Positions 1 to 8,960 of a DNA stretch of 56,672 nucleotides are shown piece after piece. The position numbers were made by a program, and so were the translations under genes. Positions within the stretch are counted from its first letter, which is position 1. Every line of letters starts with the position of its first letter. The notes below the pieces were generated by a model. It had not been told where the DNA came from and ran no database searches. It saw only the letters and a program-made list of their open reading frames with translations. This DNA is from Paracoccaceae bacterium. GTDB taxonomy: Bacteria > Pseudomonadota > Alphaproteobacteria > Rhodobacterales > Rhodobacteraceae. The stretch lies in NCBI GenBank assembly GCA_030148745.1, contig JASBSV010000137.1, positions 1 to 56,672 on the forward strand. The letters run 5' to 3'.

Positions 1-124
1 ACAGAGCCGGGAAACCGCGCCGTTATCACATGGTTTTTGACCGATCACCAGCCTGCGTTCTGCCCAAGCGGGCGGAAAACAATGGGGATTTACGTGGTTA
101 AAGGTAGGATGGCCCGGGTGGTGC

Positions 125-198
125 TGGAGGCGAGTACCGGAATCGAACCGGTGTACACGGATTTGCAATCCGCTGCGTAACCACTCCGCCAACTCGCC
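125..198 (-). tRNA. tRNA-Cys (GCA)
   Basis: On the minus strand the 74 bases fold as a cloverleaf. The acceptor arms GGCGAGT and ACTCGCC pair, the anticodon loop holds GCA flanked by T and A, and the T loop reads GGTTCGATTCC. The discriminator base is T and the terminal CCA is encoded (TGG at 125-127 on the plus strand). It is divergent from the methyltransferase gene that begins at 330. Confidence 0.96.
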
Positions 199-329
199 GA
201 TGCGAGGCCGTCTCTAGCTTATGCAACACAAGCTTGCAAGATGATCTGGAAACTTCCTCAACGGTTGCCGTCGGGCGCGATGTGTGGCAAACCTTCGGAC
301 AGATAATGAACTTGAGAGTTTAGCACGCC

Positions 330-983
330 ATGCCTGACTATTCTGCTCTGCGCACGATGATGGTTGATACGCAGGTTCGTCCCTCGGATGTCACCAAGTT
401 TCCGGTTATAGAGGCGCTGTTGCATGTCCCGCGCGAGGCATATGTGCCCAAGGACCTGCGCGCGGCGGCCTATATAGGTGAAAATCTGGATCTGGGTCAT
501 GGCCGCGTTCTGCTTGAGCCGCGCACATTCGCCAAGATGCTGGATATCCTGGATATCAAACCCAGCGATCTGATTCTGGATGTCGGCTGCGGCTATGGCT
601 ATTCGGCGGCGGTACTGGCGCGGCTGGGCGATGCGGTTGTCGCGGTCGAAGAAAATTCCGAAATGGCGTCGATCGCTCAGGTGACGCTTTCGGAAAACGG
701 GGTAGACAATGCCGCGGTGGTCGAGGGGCCGCTTGCCGAAGGGTCGGCAAAACATGGGCCTTACGACGTCATAATCCTTGAAGGCGCGGTCGAAGAGATG
801 CCGGCGGCTCTGGTCGATCAGTTGAAAGAGGGCGGCCGGATGGCGGCGATCTTTATGGAGGATGCGCTGGGTGTGGTCCGGCTGGGCTATAAGATCGACG
901 GCGTCATGAACTGGCGCTTTGCCTTCAACGGGAGCGCGCCTGTCCTGCCCGGTTTCGAGCGGGCAGAGGTCTTCGCGCTTTGA
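330..983 (+). CDS. pcm: Protein-L-isoaspartate O-methyltransferase family protein
   Basis: This 217-residue protein has the SAM-binding motif [20 protein letters not shown] (residues 81-99), followed by the acidic residues at the end of strand 2 (AVEEN) expected of a class I methyltransferase. The N-terminal PREAYVP segment (residues 34-40) resembles the substrate-recognition part of PCMT enzymes, which methylate isoaspartyl residues in damaged proteins. The usual PCMT motif around the substrate Ser/Thr is weak, so the substrate is unproven; related alphaproteobacterial proteins are annotated only as family members. The gene lies 51 bp upstream of tolC and is probably co-transcribed with it. 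The gene symbol is by family only. Confidence 0.85.
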   Translation: MPDYSALRTMMVDTQVRPSDVTKFPVIEALLHVPREAYVPKDLRAAAYIGENLDLGHGRVLLEPRTFAKMLDILDIKPSDLILDVGCGYGYSAAVLARLGDAVVAVEENSEMASIAQVTLSENGVDNAAVVEGPLAEGSAKHGPYDVIILEGAVEEMPAALVDQLKEGGRMAAIFMEDALGVVRLGYKIDGVMNWRFAFNGSAPVLPGFERAEVFAL

Positions 984-1034
984 TCGGGTAATGATTTAGA
1001 GGCTGAAGTGGCCGGGGTTTTGCGGGGGTTACTG

Positions 1035-2402
1035 ATGTTTAAGGCAAGATACTCGAAGATTGCGGCAGTAGTGTTTGCGGTTTCTGCGACCCTGATGCCG
1101 ATTTCGGCTGTGGCCGAAACTCTGGCCGATGCCCTTCGGTCTGCTTACAAAACCAGCGGGCTTCTGGAACAAAATCGCGCAGTTCTGCGCGCGGCGGATG
1201 AAGATGTCGCAACAGCCGTTGCCGCGCTTTATCCGGTGCTGTCCTATATTGCCTCGGCGAATTATAGCAACGCCAACGGCTCGCCTTCTTCGACGACCTC
1301 GAGCCTTGGAATCAATGCCGAGCTTACGGTTTACGACGGCGGCCGCAGCCGCCGGGCGGTCGATGCGCAAAAGGAAACCGTTCTGGCACTGCGCGAGTCG
1401 CTGGTTTCGGTCGAGCAGCAGGTCCTTTTGCGGGCCGTCAGCGCGTATATGTCGGTCATCCGCTCGGCTGAGTTCGTATCACTTCGCCAGAACAACGTCC
1501 GGGTCATCACTCAGGAGCTGCGCGCCGCGCGCGATCGCTTTGATGTGGGTGAGGTGACGCGCACCGATGTGGCGGTTGCCGAAGCGCGGCTGGCCTCGGC
1601 GCGCAGTGGCCTTGCCGCCGCGCAGGGAACGCTCGCTCAGGCGCGTGAAGAATATAATGTCGCTGTGGGCCACTATCCGGGCAAGCTGACGCGGCCCCCG
1701 CATCGGCCCTCCGGCGCCAAGTCGCTTGCAGCGGCCAAATCCGTGGCGGTTCGTCGTCACCCGGACGTTCTGCAGGCAAAGCATCAGGTTGCCGCAGCTG
1801 ACATCAACGTTGATCGCGCCGCGCTGGCGGTCAAGCCGACGCTGAAATTTGGCGTCAATGCCGGCATCAACATCAATGGCCGGCCGACGCATGGCGCCTC
1901 GCTTTCATTGTCCGGGCCGATCTATCAGGGAGGGCGCCTTTCTGCGCTTCACCGTCAGGCGGTGGCGCGCAAGGACGCCGCGCGCGCGGGGCTTTTGACG
2001 GCGACAAATGCGGTCAAGCAAGGCGTCGGAAACGCCTGGGCTGCGCTGATTGTCGCGCGCGCCAGCCGCGAGGCGGGCAATCGCGCCGTCAAGGCGCAGC
2101 GCGTGGCGTTTCGCGGCACCCGCGAAGAGGCCAAGCTGGGTTCGCGCACCACGCTTGACGTTCTCAACGCCGAGCAGCAGCTGTTGAATGACGAGGCGAA
2201 CCTGGTCTCGGCAGTGACGGATGAATATATCGCAAGCTATCAGTTGCTTGCCTCGATGGGCCTTCTGACGGCCAAGGATCTGCGCCTTGGGCTGCAGACC
2301 TATGATCCCGCAGCCTATTACAACACTGTCAGCCGCGCACCCGTCAGCAGCAAGCAAGGTCAGGCGCTGGATCGTGTGTTCAAGGCGATGGGCAAGAAGT
2401 AG
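1035..2402 (+). CDS. tolC: TolC-family outer-membrane efflux/secretion channel protein
   Basis: The protein is 455 residues if started at the ATG at 1035, which gives a clean signal peptide (MFKARYSK, a hydrophobic stretch, then AVA/ET) and has a G-rich ribosome site just before it; a GTG at 1008 would add nine residues ahead of the signal. The body has the two-fold repeated helical-hairpin pattern of TolC proteins, rich in Ala, Gln, Arg and Glu, with the repeat signatures LADALRSAYKTSG near the start and TTLDVLNAEQQLLN near the end. TolC trimers form the outer-membrane and periplasmic duct of type I secretion systems and RND/ABC pumps. No partner pump or membrane-fusion gene lies next to it, so it probably serves several systems. 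Confidence 0.93.
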   Translation: MFKARYSKIAAVVFAVSATLMPISAVAETLADALRSAYKTSGLLEQNRAVLRAADEDVATAVAALYPVLSYIASANYSNANGSPSSTTSSLGINAELTVYDGGRSRRAVDAQKETVLALRESLVSVEQQVLLRAVSAYMSVIRSAEFVSLRQNNVRVITQELRAARDRFDVGEVTRTDVAVAEARLASARSGLAAAQGTLAQAREEYNVAVGHYPGKLTRPPHRPSGAKSLAAAKSVAVRRHPDVLQAKHQVAAADINVDRAALAVKPTLKFGVNAGININGRPTHGASLSLSGPIYQGGRLSALHRQAVARKDAARAGLLTATNAVKQGVGNAWAALIVARASREAGNRAVKAQRVAFRGTREEAKLGSRTTLDVLNAEQQLLNDEANLVSAVTDEYIASYQLLASMGLLTAKDLRLGLQTYDPAAYYNTVSRAPVSSKQGQALDRVFKAMGKK

Positions 2403-2501
2403 TCAGCCGCCCCTTAGGAAAAAATTGGCATTATTTGTGTCTGTTGTGTGAAACGGCCACAACGGTTAGACTTGCTGCCAAGGCATGAGCAGGTGAAGAA
2501 G

Positions 2502-3575
2502 ATGTCAAACTCTGTAACGAACGTCGAGATTGAGGATGTCCTGTCGTCAATCCGCAGGTTGGTATCCGCTGATACGCGGCCCAAGGCGCAGGAAAATGCT
2601 TCTGGCGAAGGTAAACTGGTCCTGACCGCAGCGGATCGGATCACCGATGCCCAAGACGCAGCGCAGCCTAGCGATGAGCAGACCGGCGAAACCCCGCCCG
2701 AGAATCACGCGGAGGCACCGGCCGAAAATACACCTGCGGAGGATGGGCCAGAGCAGGCAACGATCGAATCCCGTATTGCCGAGCTGGAAGAGGCCGTTGA
2801 TGGTCAGGCCGATGAGTGGGAGCCTGACGGCAGTGAAGAGATGCCGGCCGATGACGATGTCGCCAGCAAGGTGCCGTCCTTCATGCATCGGTCGATTGAC
2901 GATGTGACCAATATCGAAGACGCCTATGTCTATGATGGCGCATCAGAAACGGATGATGCAGGTGTTGAGGCGGCGGGCGCAGTGGCTTCAGAGGCCCAAG
3001 TGACCGACCTCGAGTCCGCGAAGGCTGAGGCGGCCGACCTAGAGCCCACCGAGACCAATTCAGCCGAAGAACAGGACGCGCCCGAGCACGATCAGCCAGA
3101 GGCGCCGGCGCACGATGATGTTGGGGCAATTGCGGCGGAAAACACTCAAGCGGCGGTGAGGGAAACCCATCACGACGCGCATATGGCCGAAACCCAAGCG
3201 CCGCAAGACGAAGCCGTGCCGCAATACGACGCGCAGCCCGAAGAGCCTCAAAGCGCGGTTGATGAGATCCAGCCCGAGCTACGGTTAGCCAGTGCCGCGC
3301 CGGAACAAGATACGCCTGAGCCGCAGCAGGATAGCGCGGCTGAGCCCGCGGCGACAATCCTTGGCTCGCAGGAGGCTGAGGCCGCCCTTGAGGCCGCCCT
3401 GTCGGACGAGGGTGATGACGAGGATTATCTTGACGAAGAGGCGATCCGCGACATGGTCCGCGAGATCGTTCGCGAAGAGCTTCAGGGCGTCTTGGGGGAG
3501 CGGATCACCCGAAATGTCCGCAAACTGGTGCGGCGCGAAATCCACCGCGCCATGACCAGCAGCGAGCTGGAATAG
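2502..3575 (+). CDS. PopZ-like acidic polar-organising protein candidate (DUF2497-like ends)
   Basis: The protein is 357 residues from the ATG at 2502, which follows an AGGTGAAGAAG ribosome site; an in-frame ATG at 2448 would add 18 basic residues. Residues 8-22 (VEIEDVLSSIRRLVS) resemble the N-terminal helix of Caulobacter PopZ. A long low-complexity middle rich in Glu, Asp, Ala, Pro and Gln follows. The last 45 residues form amphipathic helices (EEAIRDMVREIVREEL, then RKLVRREIHRAM) like the PopZ oligomerisation end. PopZ gathers proteins and the chromosome origin at the cell pole. The match is one of architecture, not full sequence, so the role is inferred. The gene lies 99 bp after tolC. 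Confidence 0.6.
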   Translation: MSNSVTNVEIEDVLSSIRRLVSADTRPKAQENASGEGKLVLTAADRITDAQDAAQPSDEQTGETPPENHAEAPAENTPAEDGPEQATIESRIAELEEAVDGQADEWEPDGSEEMPADDDVASKVPSFMHRSIDDVTNIEDAYVYDGASETDDAGVEAAGAVASEAQVTDLESAKAEAADLEPTETNSAEEQDAPEHDQPEAPAHDDVGAIAAENTQAAVRETHHDAHMAETQAPQDEAVPQYDAQPEEPQSAVDEIQPELRLASAAPEQDTPEPQQDSAAEPAATILGSQEAEAALEAALSDEGDDEDYLDEEAIRDMVREIVREELQGVLGERITRNVRKLVRREIHRAMTSSELE

Positions 3576-3596
3576 CACAGCCTGCGCGCCTCGGCG

Positions 3597-5048
3597 TTAA
3601 ACCCGACCGGCCAGATCCAGAAGCAAATCGAGGTCCAGATGTGCCTCGATATGGCTCGCCAGCGCGTCAAGCGCATCCTCTACGCTCGCGTCATAAGCGC
3701 CCCCCGATGAGGTGCCGCCGAGATCACTGAGATAGCGCGCCCGAAATTCATCCGACCCGAACAGCCCGTGCAGGTAGCACCCCTGCACACGGCCATCCGC
3801 CGAAGCGGCGCCTTCGGCCTGGCCCGCGATCTCAAGCCACGCGCGCGCCCGGTCCGGGCCTTCGGTCTGACCGATATGGATCTCATATCCGTCCAGCGCG
3901 ATACCGCTCGCGCGGTGAAGGGCCTGCGTCCGGCTTAGGTGCTTTTGCGGGGTCATGACCGTCACAACATCCAGATGTCCCAGCCCCGGCACGGAACGCG
4001 GCGGCCCTTCGATGCCGTCGGGGTCGTGAATTTCGCGGCCAAGCATCTGATACCCGCCGCAAATACCAAGGACATGGCCGCCCCGCCGAAGGTGCGCGGT
4101 CAGGTCAATATCCCAGCCCTGAGCGCGAAAATCCTCCAGATCCGAGATCGTGGATTTTGACCCGGGGATCAGAACTAGGGCGGCGTCCCCCGGCAGGGCG
4201 CGGCCCGGCTCGACAATCTCGATGCTGACGCCCGGTTCGCTCGACAAAGGGTCGAGGTCATCGAAATTAGCAATCCGTGACAGTCGCGGCACCGCGATCT
4301 TGAGCGTCCCACCGGGCGATGAGGCGATATCCATCACATCCTCGGCCGGTAATTTCCAGGCTTGGGAAAACCACGGGATAACCCCGAGAGAGGGCCAGCC
4401 AGAGCGCGTTTCGATTTCCCTCAGCCCATCGTCAAAGAGGCGGGGGTCACCCCGGAATTTATTGATGGTAAAGGCCTTTATCCTGTCGCGGTCGGCGTCA
4501 GGAAGGATCGCCCAGGTGCCTATGATCTGGGCAATGACGCCGCCGCGGTCGATATCGCCAACCAGTACCACCGGCACGCCCGCGGCCTCGGCGAATCCCA
4601 TATTGGCGATATCCCCCTTGCGCAGGTTGATCTCGGCCGGGCTGCCAGCCCCTTCGATCAGGACAAGATCCGCCGATCCGGCGAGGCGCTGAAAACTTTC
4701 CAGAACCGGGCCGATAAGCTGCCCCTTTTGTTGCCCGTAGGCGCGCGCCTTCATCGTGCCAAAGCGTTTGCCCTGCAAGATGATCTGCGCGCCCAGATCT
4801 GTTTCGGGCTTCAGCAGTACCGGGTTCATATCGACGATGGGCTCGCGCCCCGCCGCGCGCGCCTGCAGCGCCTGCGCTCGGCCGATCTCACCGCCGTCGG
4901 CGGTCACTGCTGCATTGTTGGACATGTTTTGCGGCTTGAACGGTGCCACGCTAAGACCGCGCCGGTAAAACGCACGCGCCAAACCCGCCACGACAAGCGA
5001 TTTGCCCACGTTCGAGCCTGCGCCCTGTATCATGATAGCCTTGGCCAT
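3597..5048 (-). CDS. cobQ: Cobyric acid synthase
   Basis: The protein is 483 residues from the ATG at 5048; the open frame extends upstream without homology. The N-terminal domain has the dethiobiotin-synthetase-like P-loop [10 protein letters not shown] (residues 8-17). The C-terminal glutamine amidotransferase domain has the nucleophile Cys330 in [13 protein letters not shown] and His427 in [12 protein letters not shown]. CobQ amidates four side-chain carboxylates of adenosyl-cobyrinate a,c-diamide in vitamin B12 synthesis. No other cob gene is in the window. The 59-bp spacer to the divergent gene at 5108 is too short for a cobalamin riboswitch, and none is seen. Confidence 0.96.
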   Translation of the reverse strand: MAKAIMIQGAGSNVGKSLVVAGLARAFYRRGLSVAPFKPQNMSNNAAVTADGGEIGRAQALQARAAGREPIVDMNPVLLKPETDLGAQIILQGKRFGTMKARAYGQQKGQLIGPVLESFQRLAGSADLVLIEGAGSPAEINLRKGDIANMGFAEAAGVPVVLVGDIDRGGVIAQIIGTWAILPDADRDRIKAFTINKFRGDPRLFDDGLREIETRSGWPSLGVIPWFSQAWKLPAEDVMDIASSPGGTLKIAVPRLSRIANFDDLDPLSSEPGVSIEIVEPGRALPGDAALVLIPGSKSTISDLEDFRAQGWDIDLTAHLRRGGHVLGICGGYQMLGREIHDPDGIEGPPRSVPGLGHLDVVTVMTPQKHLSRTQALHRASGIALDGYEIHIGQTEGPDRARAWLEIAGQAEGAASADGRVQGCYLHGLFGSDEFRARYLSDLGGTSSGGAYDASVEDALDALASHIEAHLDLDLLLDLAGRV

Positions 5049-5107
5049 AGCGTTCCGCCGTTCTAGGTTCCAACCAGATAACCGCCAGCGGCCCGAGGGG
5101 GAAGACC

Positions 5108-5680
5108 GTGAATACACCCGCGCATCTGATCGTCGGCGCCGCGGCCTTTGGCAAGCCCGGCCACCGGGCAATCACCTTGGCGGCGCTGCTGGGCGCGCTG
5201 CTGCCCGACGTCTCGCTTTACCTGATGGCTGGTGTGTCGCTGTTTGTCCTGCAAATTCCGCCGCGCCGTGTCTTTGACGAGCTTTATTTCAGCGATGCAT
5301 GGCAACAGGTCTTTGCCGTAGATAACAGCTTTTTTCTTTGGGGTGCGGTTCTGGTTTTTGCGCTCTGGCGCCGCTTACCCTTACTTATTGCACTGACCGC
5401 CTCGGGACTGCTCCACTTGGGGTTTGACTTTCTGCTTCATAATCAGGATGCCCGGATGCACCTGTGGCCGGTTTCAGACTGGAAATTCCGTAGCCCCGTG
5501 AGCTATTGGCAGCCGCAATATTATGGGGCGGTCGTGGCGCCGGTCGAAAGGGCGGTCTCGGCGATATTGGGGATCTATCTGCTGGTGCGCCACAGGGATC
5601 TATGGCTGCGCGCGATATTTGTCATGCTGCTGGCGATTGAGCTGGCGCCGCATAATCTCGCGCATGGGTTCGTGCAATAA
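5108..5680 (+). CDS. Small integral membrane protein with YdjM/DUF457-like metal-site residues
   Basis: This 190-residue protein starts at a GTG after a strong GAGGGGGAAG site. It has about four hydrophobic segments (residues about 22-50, 76-88, 91-112 and 148-185). His6, Asp34 in ALLPD, and the HLGFDFLLH cluster (His103, Asp107, His111) match the spacing seen in membrane-bound YdjM/DUF457 proteins, which are called putative metal-dependent hydrolases. The activity is not established for the family. It is divergent from cobQ, and some homologues carry a cobalamin label only because of that neighbourhood. It ends at a strong terminator and appears to be a single-gene unit. Confidence 0.6.
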   Translation: MNTPAHLIVGAAAFGKPGHRAITLAALLGALLPDVSLYLMAGVSLFVLQIPPRRVFDELYFSDAWQQVFAVDNSFFLWGAVLVFALWRRLPLLIALTASGLLHLGFDFLLHNQDARMHLWPVSDWKFRSPVSYWQPQYYGAVVAPVERAVSAILGIYLLVRHRDLWLRAIFVMLLAIELAPHNLAHGFVQ

Positions 5681-5710
5681 AAAACGCGCCCGGATGAGGC
5701 GCGTTTTTTA
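5679..5710. terminator. Rho-independent terminator, usable in both directions
   Basis: A six-pair GC stem, CGCGCC (5685-5690) with GGCGCG (5698-5703), is flanked by a run of A on the left and six T on the right. This fits termination of the membrane-protein gene ending at 5680 and also of the opposing gene that ends at 5742. Confidence 0.85.
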
Positions 5711-5741
5711 GGGAACCTGCAATTCCATGTCAGGCAGTGGT

Positions 5742-6062
5742 TTAAGCGGCCTCTGCCTGTTCTTGCGCCTGACGACGCTCGCTTTCTTCGCGCGACAGCG
5801 CAACAGAGGTGCGCACACCTTTAGAAACGAACTCCATCAGCCCGGCCACAACACGCTCGTTGGGGTCGATACCGGCACAGGACAAAACCTCGCGCCCATC
5901 GCGCGAGCGTGCCCAGCGGGCAATCTGTTCCGGCCCGTTTCCATATTTTTTGTCGTCGGCAATTGCATCGTCCAGCGCGGCAAGAACCACAGCCGCGAAA
6001 AGTTTCCGCGACCGGTTGCCTTGCTCGTGGTTGAATGCGGTTCCGTCAACGAAATCGATCAT
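5742..6062 (-). CDS. Conserved hypothetical protein of roseobacters (possibly DUF6280)
   Basis: This 106-residue soluble protein has no signal peptide or membrane segment. It starts at an ATG after an AGGACGACGAG ribosome site. It contains ALDDAIADDKKYGNGPEQ (residues about 29-46), an SRDGREVLSCAGIDPNERV segment with a single Cys, and a highly charged C-terminus rich in Glu, Gln and Ala. I recall near-identical proteins in many Rhodobacterales, possibly under the label DUF6280, but cannot confirm that, and no function is known to me. It is convergent with the membrane-protein gene across a shared terminator and divergent from efp across 218 bp. Confidence 0.7.
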   Translation of the reverse strand: MIDFVDGTAFNHEQGNRSRKLFAAVVLAALDDAIADDKKYGNGPEQIARWARSRDGREVLSCAGIDPNERVVAGLMEFVSKGVRTSVALSREESERRQAQEQAEAA

Positions 6063-6222
6063 CTCGTCGTCCTTGTATTATTGCTCTTGCGTTTTCTGAC
6101 GTAGCGCCGGTTATGGCGCAATTTCAGCGATTCGACATTGCCCTTTTGGAATGTCAGTCATGCGCTGTGTGCATGGCTGCTTCCGGTTCGCAACTGTATC
6201 TAGTCCGCTTGCGGGGGGCAGA

Positions 6223-6251
6223 TTGACAAGATATAGGTCTCGTCAATCAAT
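6223..6251 (+). promoter_or_regulatory. Candidate sigma-70 promoter of efp
   Basis: A perfect TTGACA (6223-6228) is followed 17 bases later by a poor -10 (CAATCA-like, around 6246), about 30 bases before the efp start. Only the -35 is convincing. The rest of the 218-bp spacer between 6063 and 6280 shows nothing else that I recognise. Confidence 0.3.
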
Positions 6252-6280
6252 GATCAACCTTTTTGCCATGGTTTTGCCAC

Positions 6281-6844
6281 ATGCCTAAAATTAACGGAAA
6301 CGAGATCCGCCCCGGAAACGTGCTTGAGCACAACGACGGACTTTGGGCGGCTGTCAAAGTCGATCACGTCAAACCCGGAAAGGGGGGCGCTTTTGCGCAG
6401 GTTGAACTCAAGAACCTTCGTAACGGCTCAAAGCTTAACGAAAGGTTCAGATCGGCCGATAAAGTTGAGCGTGTCCGGCTTGAGCAGAAGGATCAGCAGT
6501 TTCTTTACGAATCCGACGGGATGCTGGTTTTCATGGATACTGAAACCTATGAGCAGATCGAACTTCCTGCCGATATTCTGGGCGACCGGCGGCCGTTTCT
6601 ACAGGACGGTATGACGGTAGTGATCGAATATTACGAAAGTGAGGCGCTCAGTGCGTCATTGCCGCAAAAGGTCACCTGCAAGGTCGTCGAAACCGAGCCG
6701 GTCGTCAAAGGCCAAACCGCCGCCAACAGCTTCAAGCCAGCGATCCTCGACAATGGGATGAAGGTCATGGTGCCGCCCTTCGTCGGTCAGGACGAAGATA
6801 TCGTCGTTAACACCGAGACGATGGAATACTCTGAACGCGCCTGA
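6281..6844 (+). CDS. efp: Translation elongation factor P
   Basis: The protein is 187 residues from the ATG at 6281 ([17 protein letters not shown]), the usual EF-P length; a longer open frame upstream lacks homology. EF-P enters the ribosomal E site and relieves stalling at consecutive prolines. The conserved tip loop [11 protein letters not shown] carries Lys34, the residue that EpmA/EpmB-type enzymes modify in other bacteria. No epm modification gene is nearby. The C-terminal OB domain ends with [10 protein letters not shown]. The stop codon lies within a palindrome shared with the opposing ureG stop. Confidence 0.97.
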   Translation: MPKINGNEIRPGNVLEHNDGLWAAVKVDHVKPGKGGAFAQVELKNLRNGSKLNERFRSADKVERVRLEQKDQQFLYESDGMLVFMDTETYEQIELPADILGDRRPFLQDGMTVVIEYYESEALSASLPQKVTCKVVETEPVVKGQTAANSFKPAILDNGMKVMVPPFVGQDEDIVVNTETMEYSERA

Positions 6845-6858
6845 CGCGCGGCGCGTCA
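6842..6858. terminator. Palindrome joining the efp and ureG stop codons
   Basis: TGACGCG (6842-6848) and CGCGTCA (6852-6858) form a perfect seven-pair stem with a three-base loop. The first TGA is the efp stop and the last TCA is the ureG stop read in reverse. There is no T tract, so its role as a terminator is uncertain. Confidence 0.4.
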
Positions 6859-7497
6859 CAGCCCGCCGATTTCAACGATATGACCGATCACGCTGGGCAG
6901 GCCGCTGCCGCGTCTGAGATCGGTAAATACAAACGGACGCTTGCCGCGCATCAGGTCGGCGTCCCTTTCCATCACTTCAAGTGATGCCCCCACATGCGGG
7001 GCGAGGTCGGTCTTGTTGATGATCAGCAGATCCGATTTAGTGATAGCCGGCCCCCCTTTGCGCGGGATCTCTTCGCCGGCGGCCACGTCAATAACGTAAA
7101 GTGTGATATCGGCCAGTTCGGGGCTGAAGGTGGCTGACAGGTTGTCGCCACCGCTTTCAATCAGGATCAGGTCCAGATCCGGCAGGCGCGCGGTCAGATC
7201 GGCGACCGCAGCCAGATTGATCGACGCATCCTCGCGTATCGCCGTATGCGGGCAGCCGCCGGTTTCAACCCCCACGATCCGGTCCTGCGACAGCGCCTGC
7301 ATTCGCATCAGCGCCTCGGCATCCTCACGGGTATAGATGTCGTTGGTCACCACAGCGATCGAAAATCGCTCGCGCAGCGCCTTGCATAACGCCGCGGTCA
7401 AGGTCGTCTTGCCTGCGCCCACAGGGCCACCGATGCCAACGCGAAGCGGGCCGTGGGGCGAGGGGGGCTTGCCGGCGGTCGGGGTGTTTTGGGTCAT
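6856..7497 (-). CDS. ureG: Urease accessory GTPase UreG
   Basis: The protein is 213 residues from the ATG at 7497; the upstream extension of the frame is a shadow of ureF. It has the P-loop GPVGAGKT (residues 24-31), the family-specific metal-binding CPH motif (Cys82-Pro-His84) in [14 protein letters not shown], the switch region [15 protein letters not shown] and the base-specificity motif [10 protein letters not shown]. UreG hydrolyses GTP to drive nickel delivery and lysine carbamylation in apo-urease, acting with UreD, UreE and UreF. Its ATG overlaps the ureF TGA (ATGA), which implies translational coupling. It is the last gene of the urease operon. Confidence 0.97.
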   Translation of the reverse strand: MTQNTPTAGKPPSPHGPLRVGIGGPVGAGKTTLTAALCKALRERFSIAVVTNDIYTREDAEALMRMQALSQDRIVGVETGGCPHTAIREDASINLAAVADLTARLPDLDLILIESGGDNLSATFSPELADITLYVIDVAAGEEIPRKGGPAITKSDLLIINKTDLAPHVGASLEVMERDADLMRGKRPFVFTDLRRGSGLPSVIGHIVEIGGL

Positions 7498-8138
7498 GAC
7501 CTGTATAGCCTTGTGTATTGCGTTTCGTGCTGCATGGACCGGATATCGGCCAAAACGGCCGAGCCGCCAAGCCCGTCCAGCCCGGCGTCCTGCGCTTTCC
7601 GGGCGAGTGTGACGCAAAGCGGCGCGAGGCGCGCCAAAATCCTCTGCCCCTCGGTCTGGCCGACCGGTATCAGCCGCACCCCGGCCGAGGCGATATTGGC
7701 GGCAAATGAGTGCAGGAAAAGCTGTATGGTGTCGGGCAGGGGCAATTGCAATGCGGCGGCGGCCTCACCCACTGCAACCGGGTAACAGCGCGGCGGCTGA
7801 TCGACCTTCCAGACGGCCCGCACCGTATCGGCAAAGGCCTGTCCCTGCGCCCGGGTTTCAAGCAGCCGCTCCTGCGACGGCGCCATCGCCCGGGCGAGCG
7901 CATCGATCCGCTCCACATCCTCGGCGGTTTGCGCGCGATATGCTTCGGCCAGGAAAATTGCGTCGTTCCGGCCTGCGCCATGGCTCAGAATCGCGGTCAG
8001 CCAGCTTTCCAGCCCCGCCGCATCAGTGACATCACCGGCATGATGGGCCGCTTCAAGCCCATGGGAATAGCTGAATGCCCCCACAGGAAACCCCGGCGAA
8101 AGCCATTGCGCCAGCGTCAGCAAAGCGCCGTCAACCAT
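7494..8138 (-). CDS. ureF: Urease accessory protein UreF
   Basis: The protein is 214 residues from the ATG at 8138. That start overlaps the preceding gene's stop by eight bases (ATGGTTGA) and places the conserved [19 protein letters not shown] block at about residues 11-28, as in the family. The family is all-helical; UreF works as a dimer bridging UreD and UreG and gates GTPase activity during nickel insertion. An upstream in-frame ATG at 8186 is possible but would lie deep inside the upstream gene. The C-terminal Arg/Tyr-rich tail (TQYTRLYRS) is typical. Confidence 0.95.
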   Translation of the reverse strand: MVDGALLTLAQWLSPGFPVGAFSYSHGLEAAHHAGDVTDAAGLESWLTAILSHGAGRNDAIFLAEAYRAQTAEDVERIDALARAMAPSQERLLETRAQGQAFADTVRAVWKVDQPPRCYPVAVGEAAAALQLPLPDTIQLFLHSFAANIASAGVRLIPVGQTEGQRILARLAPLCVTLARKAQDAGLDGLGGSAVLADIRSMQHETQYTRLYRS

Positions 8139-8418
8139 CGCCGCCGCCCGGCTTTGCGACCGACTGAACGTCGCCAAGAGAGACAAGTCGCAATTCCCGA
8201 ATAAGGCGGACCGTTGGCTTGAGACCGAAAAAGATCGATCCGATCAGAAAAAGCCATGTGGCCGCATAGGTCGTGGATGGAAAAAAGAACAAGGCCGAGC
8301 CTATAACAAAAAGGCCGGCTGCGGTGAAATCGATCAGCGTATGAGCGATCTCGTAAGCAGCCCAGATTTCCGCATGACGATCCGAGCAGGTTCTGTTGGC
8401 GGGGTGAAAAAGCTTCAT
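8131..8418 (-). CDS. YrhK-domain small membrane protein inside the urease operon
   Basis: The protein has 95 residues. After a polar N-terminus (residues 1-25) come two hydrophobic segments, about 30-47 (ending GSALFFFP) and 53-69 (LFLIGSIFFGLKP). The repeated IGS-x-x-F pattern is that of YrhK-domain proteins. The C-terminus is cytoplasmic-looking and ends with GGGDG. No function is known for the family. The start overlaps the ureE stop (ATGA) and its stop overlaps the ureF start, so it is translated as part of the operon. It is not a standard urease gene; the hydrophobic segments make a membrane role likely, but a link to nickel or urea transport is speculation. Confidence 0.75.
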   Translation of the reverse strand: MKLFHPANRTCSDRHAEIWAAYEIAHTLIDFTAAGLFVIGSALFFFPSTTYAATWLFLIGSIFFGLKPTVRLIRELRLVSLGDVQSVAKPGGGDG

Positions 8419-8945
8419 TGCGGATCCTCCGGCAGGTCATTGTCATCCTCCGCGTCGCCGTGACCGGCATGATGATGGATATGTCCGTGATCATGGCCCA
8501 TGGTGCGGCCATGCCCATAGGCGCCGCCCTCGGGCGTGAAGGGCTCCACGACCTCACGCACCCCAGCGCCCAGATCGTTCAGCATTTTTTGCAATACGTG
8601 ATCGCGCATGATCAACAGGCGCCTGTCCCCGATCTGGCACGGGGCATGACGGTTTCCGATATGCCAAGCCAGACGCAACAGTCCGGCGCCGGTAATTTCC
8701 AAAAGCTCTTCGGCGGCGGCACGAATGCCGATAAGCCGCCCGTCATCCAATAACAGAGCATCACCGTGATTAAGCGAGATGGCGCGTTCAAGATCGACCA
8801 GAATGCGCCTGCCGCCGTCCGTGGTCAGAACCTTGCGCCGAAGGAAGCGTTCATCATAGCTCAGCGTGCAGCAATCCTGCGTCGCTGCATCGCCGGCATT
8901 CGCGCGGATTTCGCGGCATGAGGGCAGATCCGGTTCAGTCATCAT
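8415..8945 (-). CDS. ureE: Urease accessory nickel metallochaperone UreE
   Basis: The protein has 176 residues (175 if the second ATG is used; a GGGGG site lies six bases before the first). The N-terminal peptide-binding domain has LSYDERFLRRKVLTTDGG (about 29-46). The central metal-binding domain has the AWHIGNRH motif, where the interface His binds nickel, followed by RDHVLQKMLNDLG. The tail YGHGRTMGHDHGHIHHHAGH adds eight histidines, a nickel reservoir found in many but not all UreE proteins. It feeds nickel to UreG. Confidence 0.96.
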   Translation of the reverse strand: MMTEPDLPSCREIRANAGDAATQDCCTLSYDERFLRRKVLTTDGGRRILVDLERAISLNHGDALLLDDGRLIGIRAAAEELLEITGAGLLRLAWHIGNRHAPCQIGDRRLLIMRDHVLQKMLNDLGAGVREVVEPFTPEGGAYGHGRTMGHDHGHIHHHAGHGDAEDDNDLPEDPQ

Positions 8946-8960
8946 GCCCCCGGGTTAATT

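Noticed and set aside
5049-5107. Cobalamin riboswitch before cobQ
   Set aside because: The 59-bp spacer is too short and shows no B12-box-like sequence.
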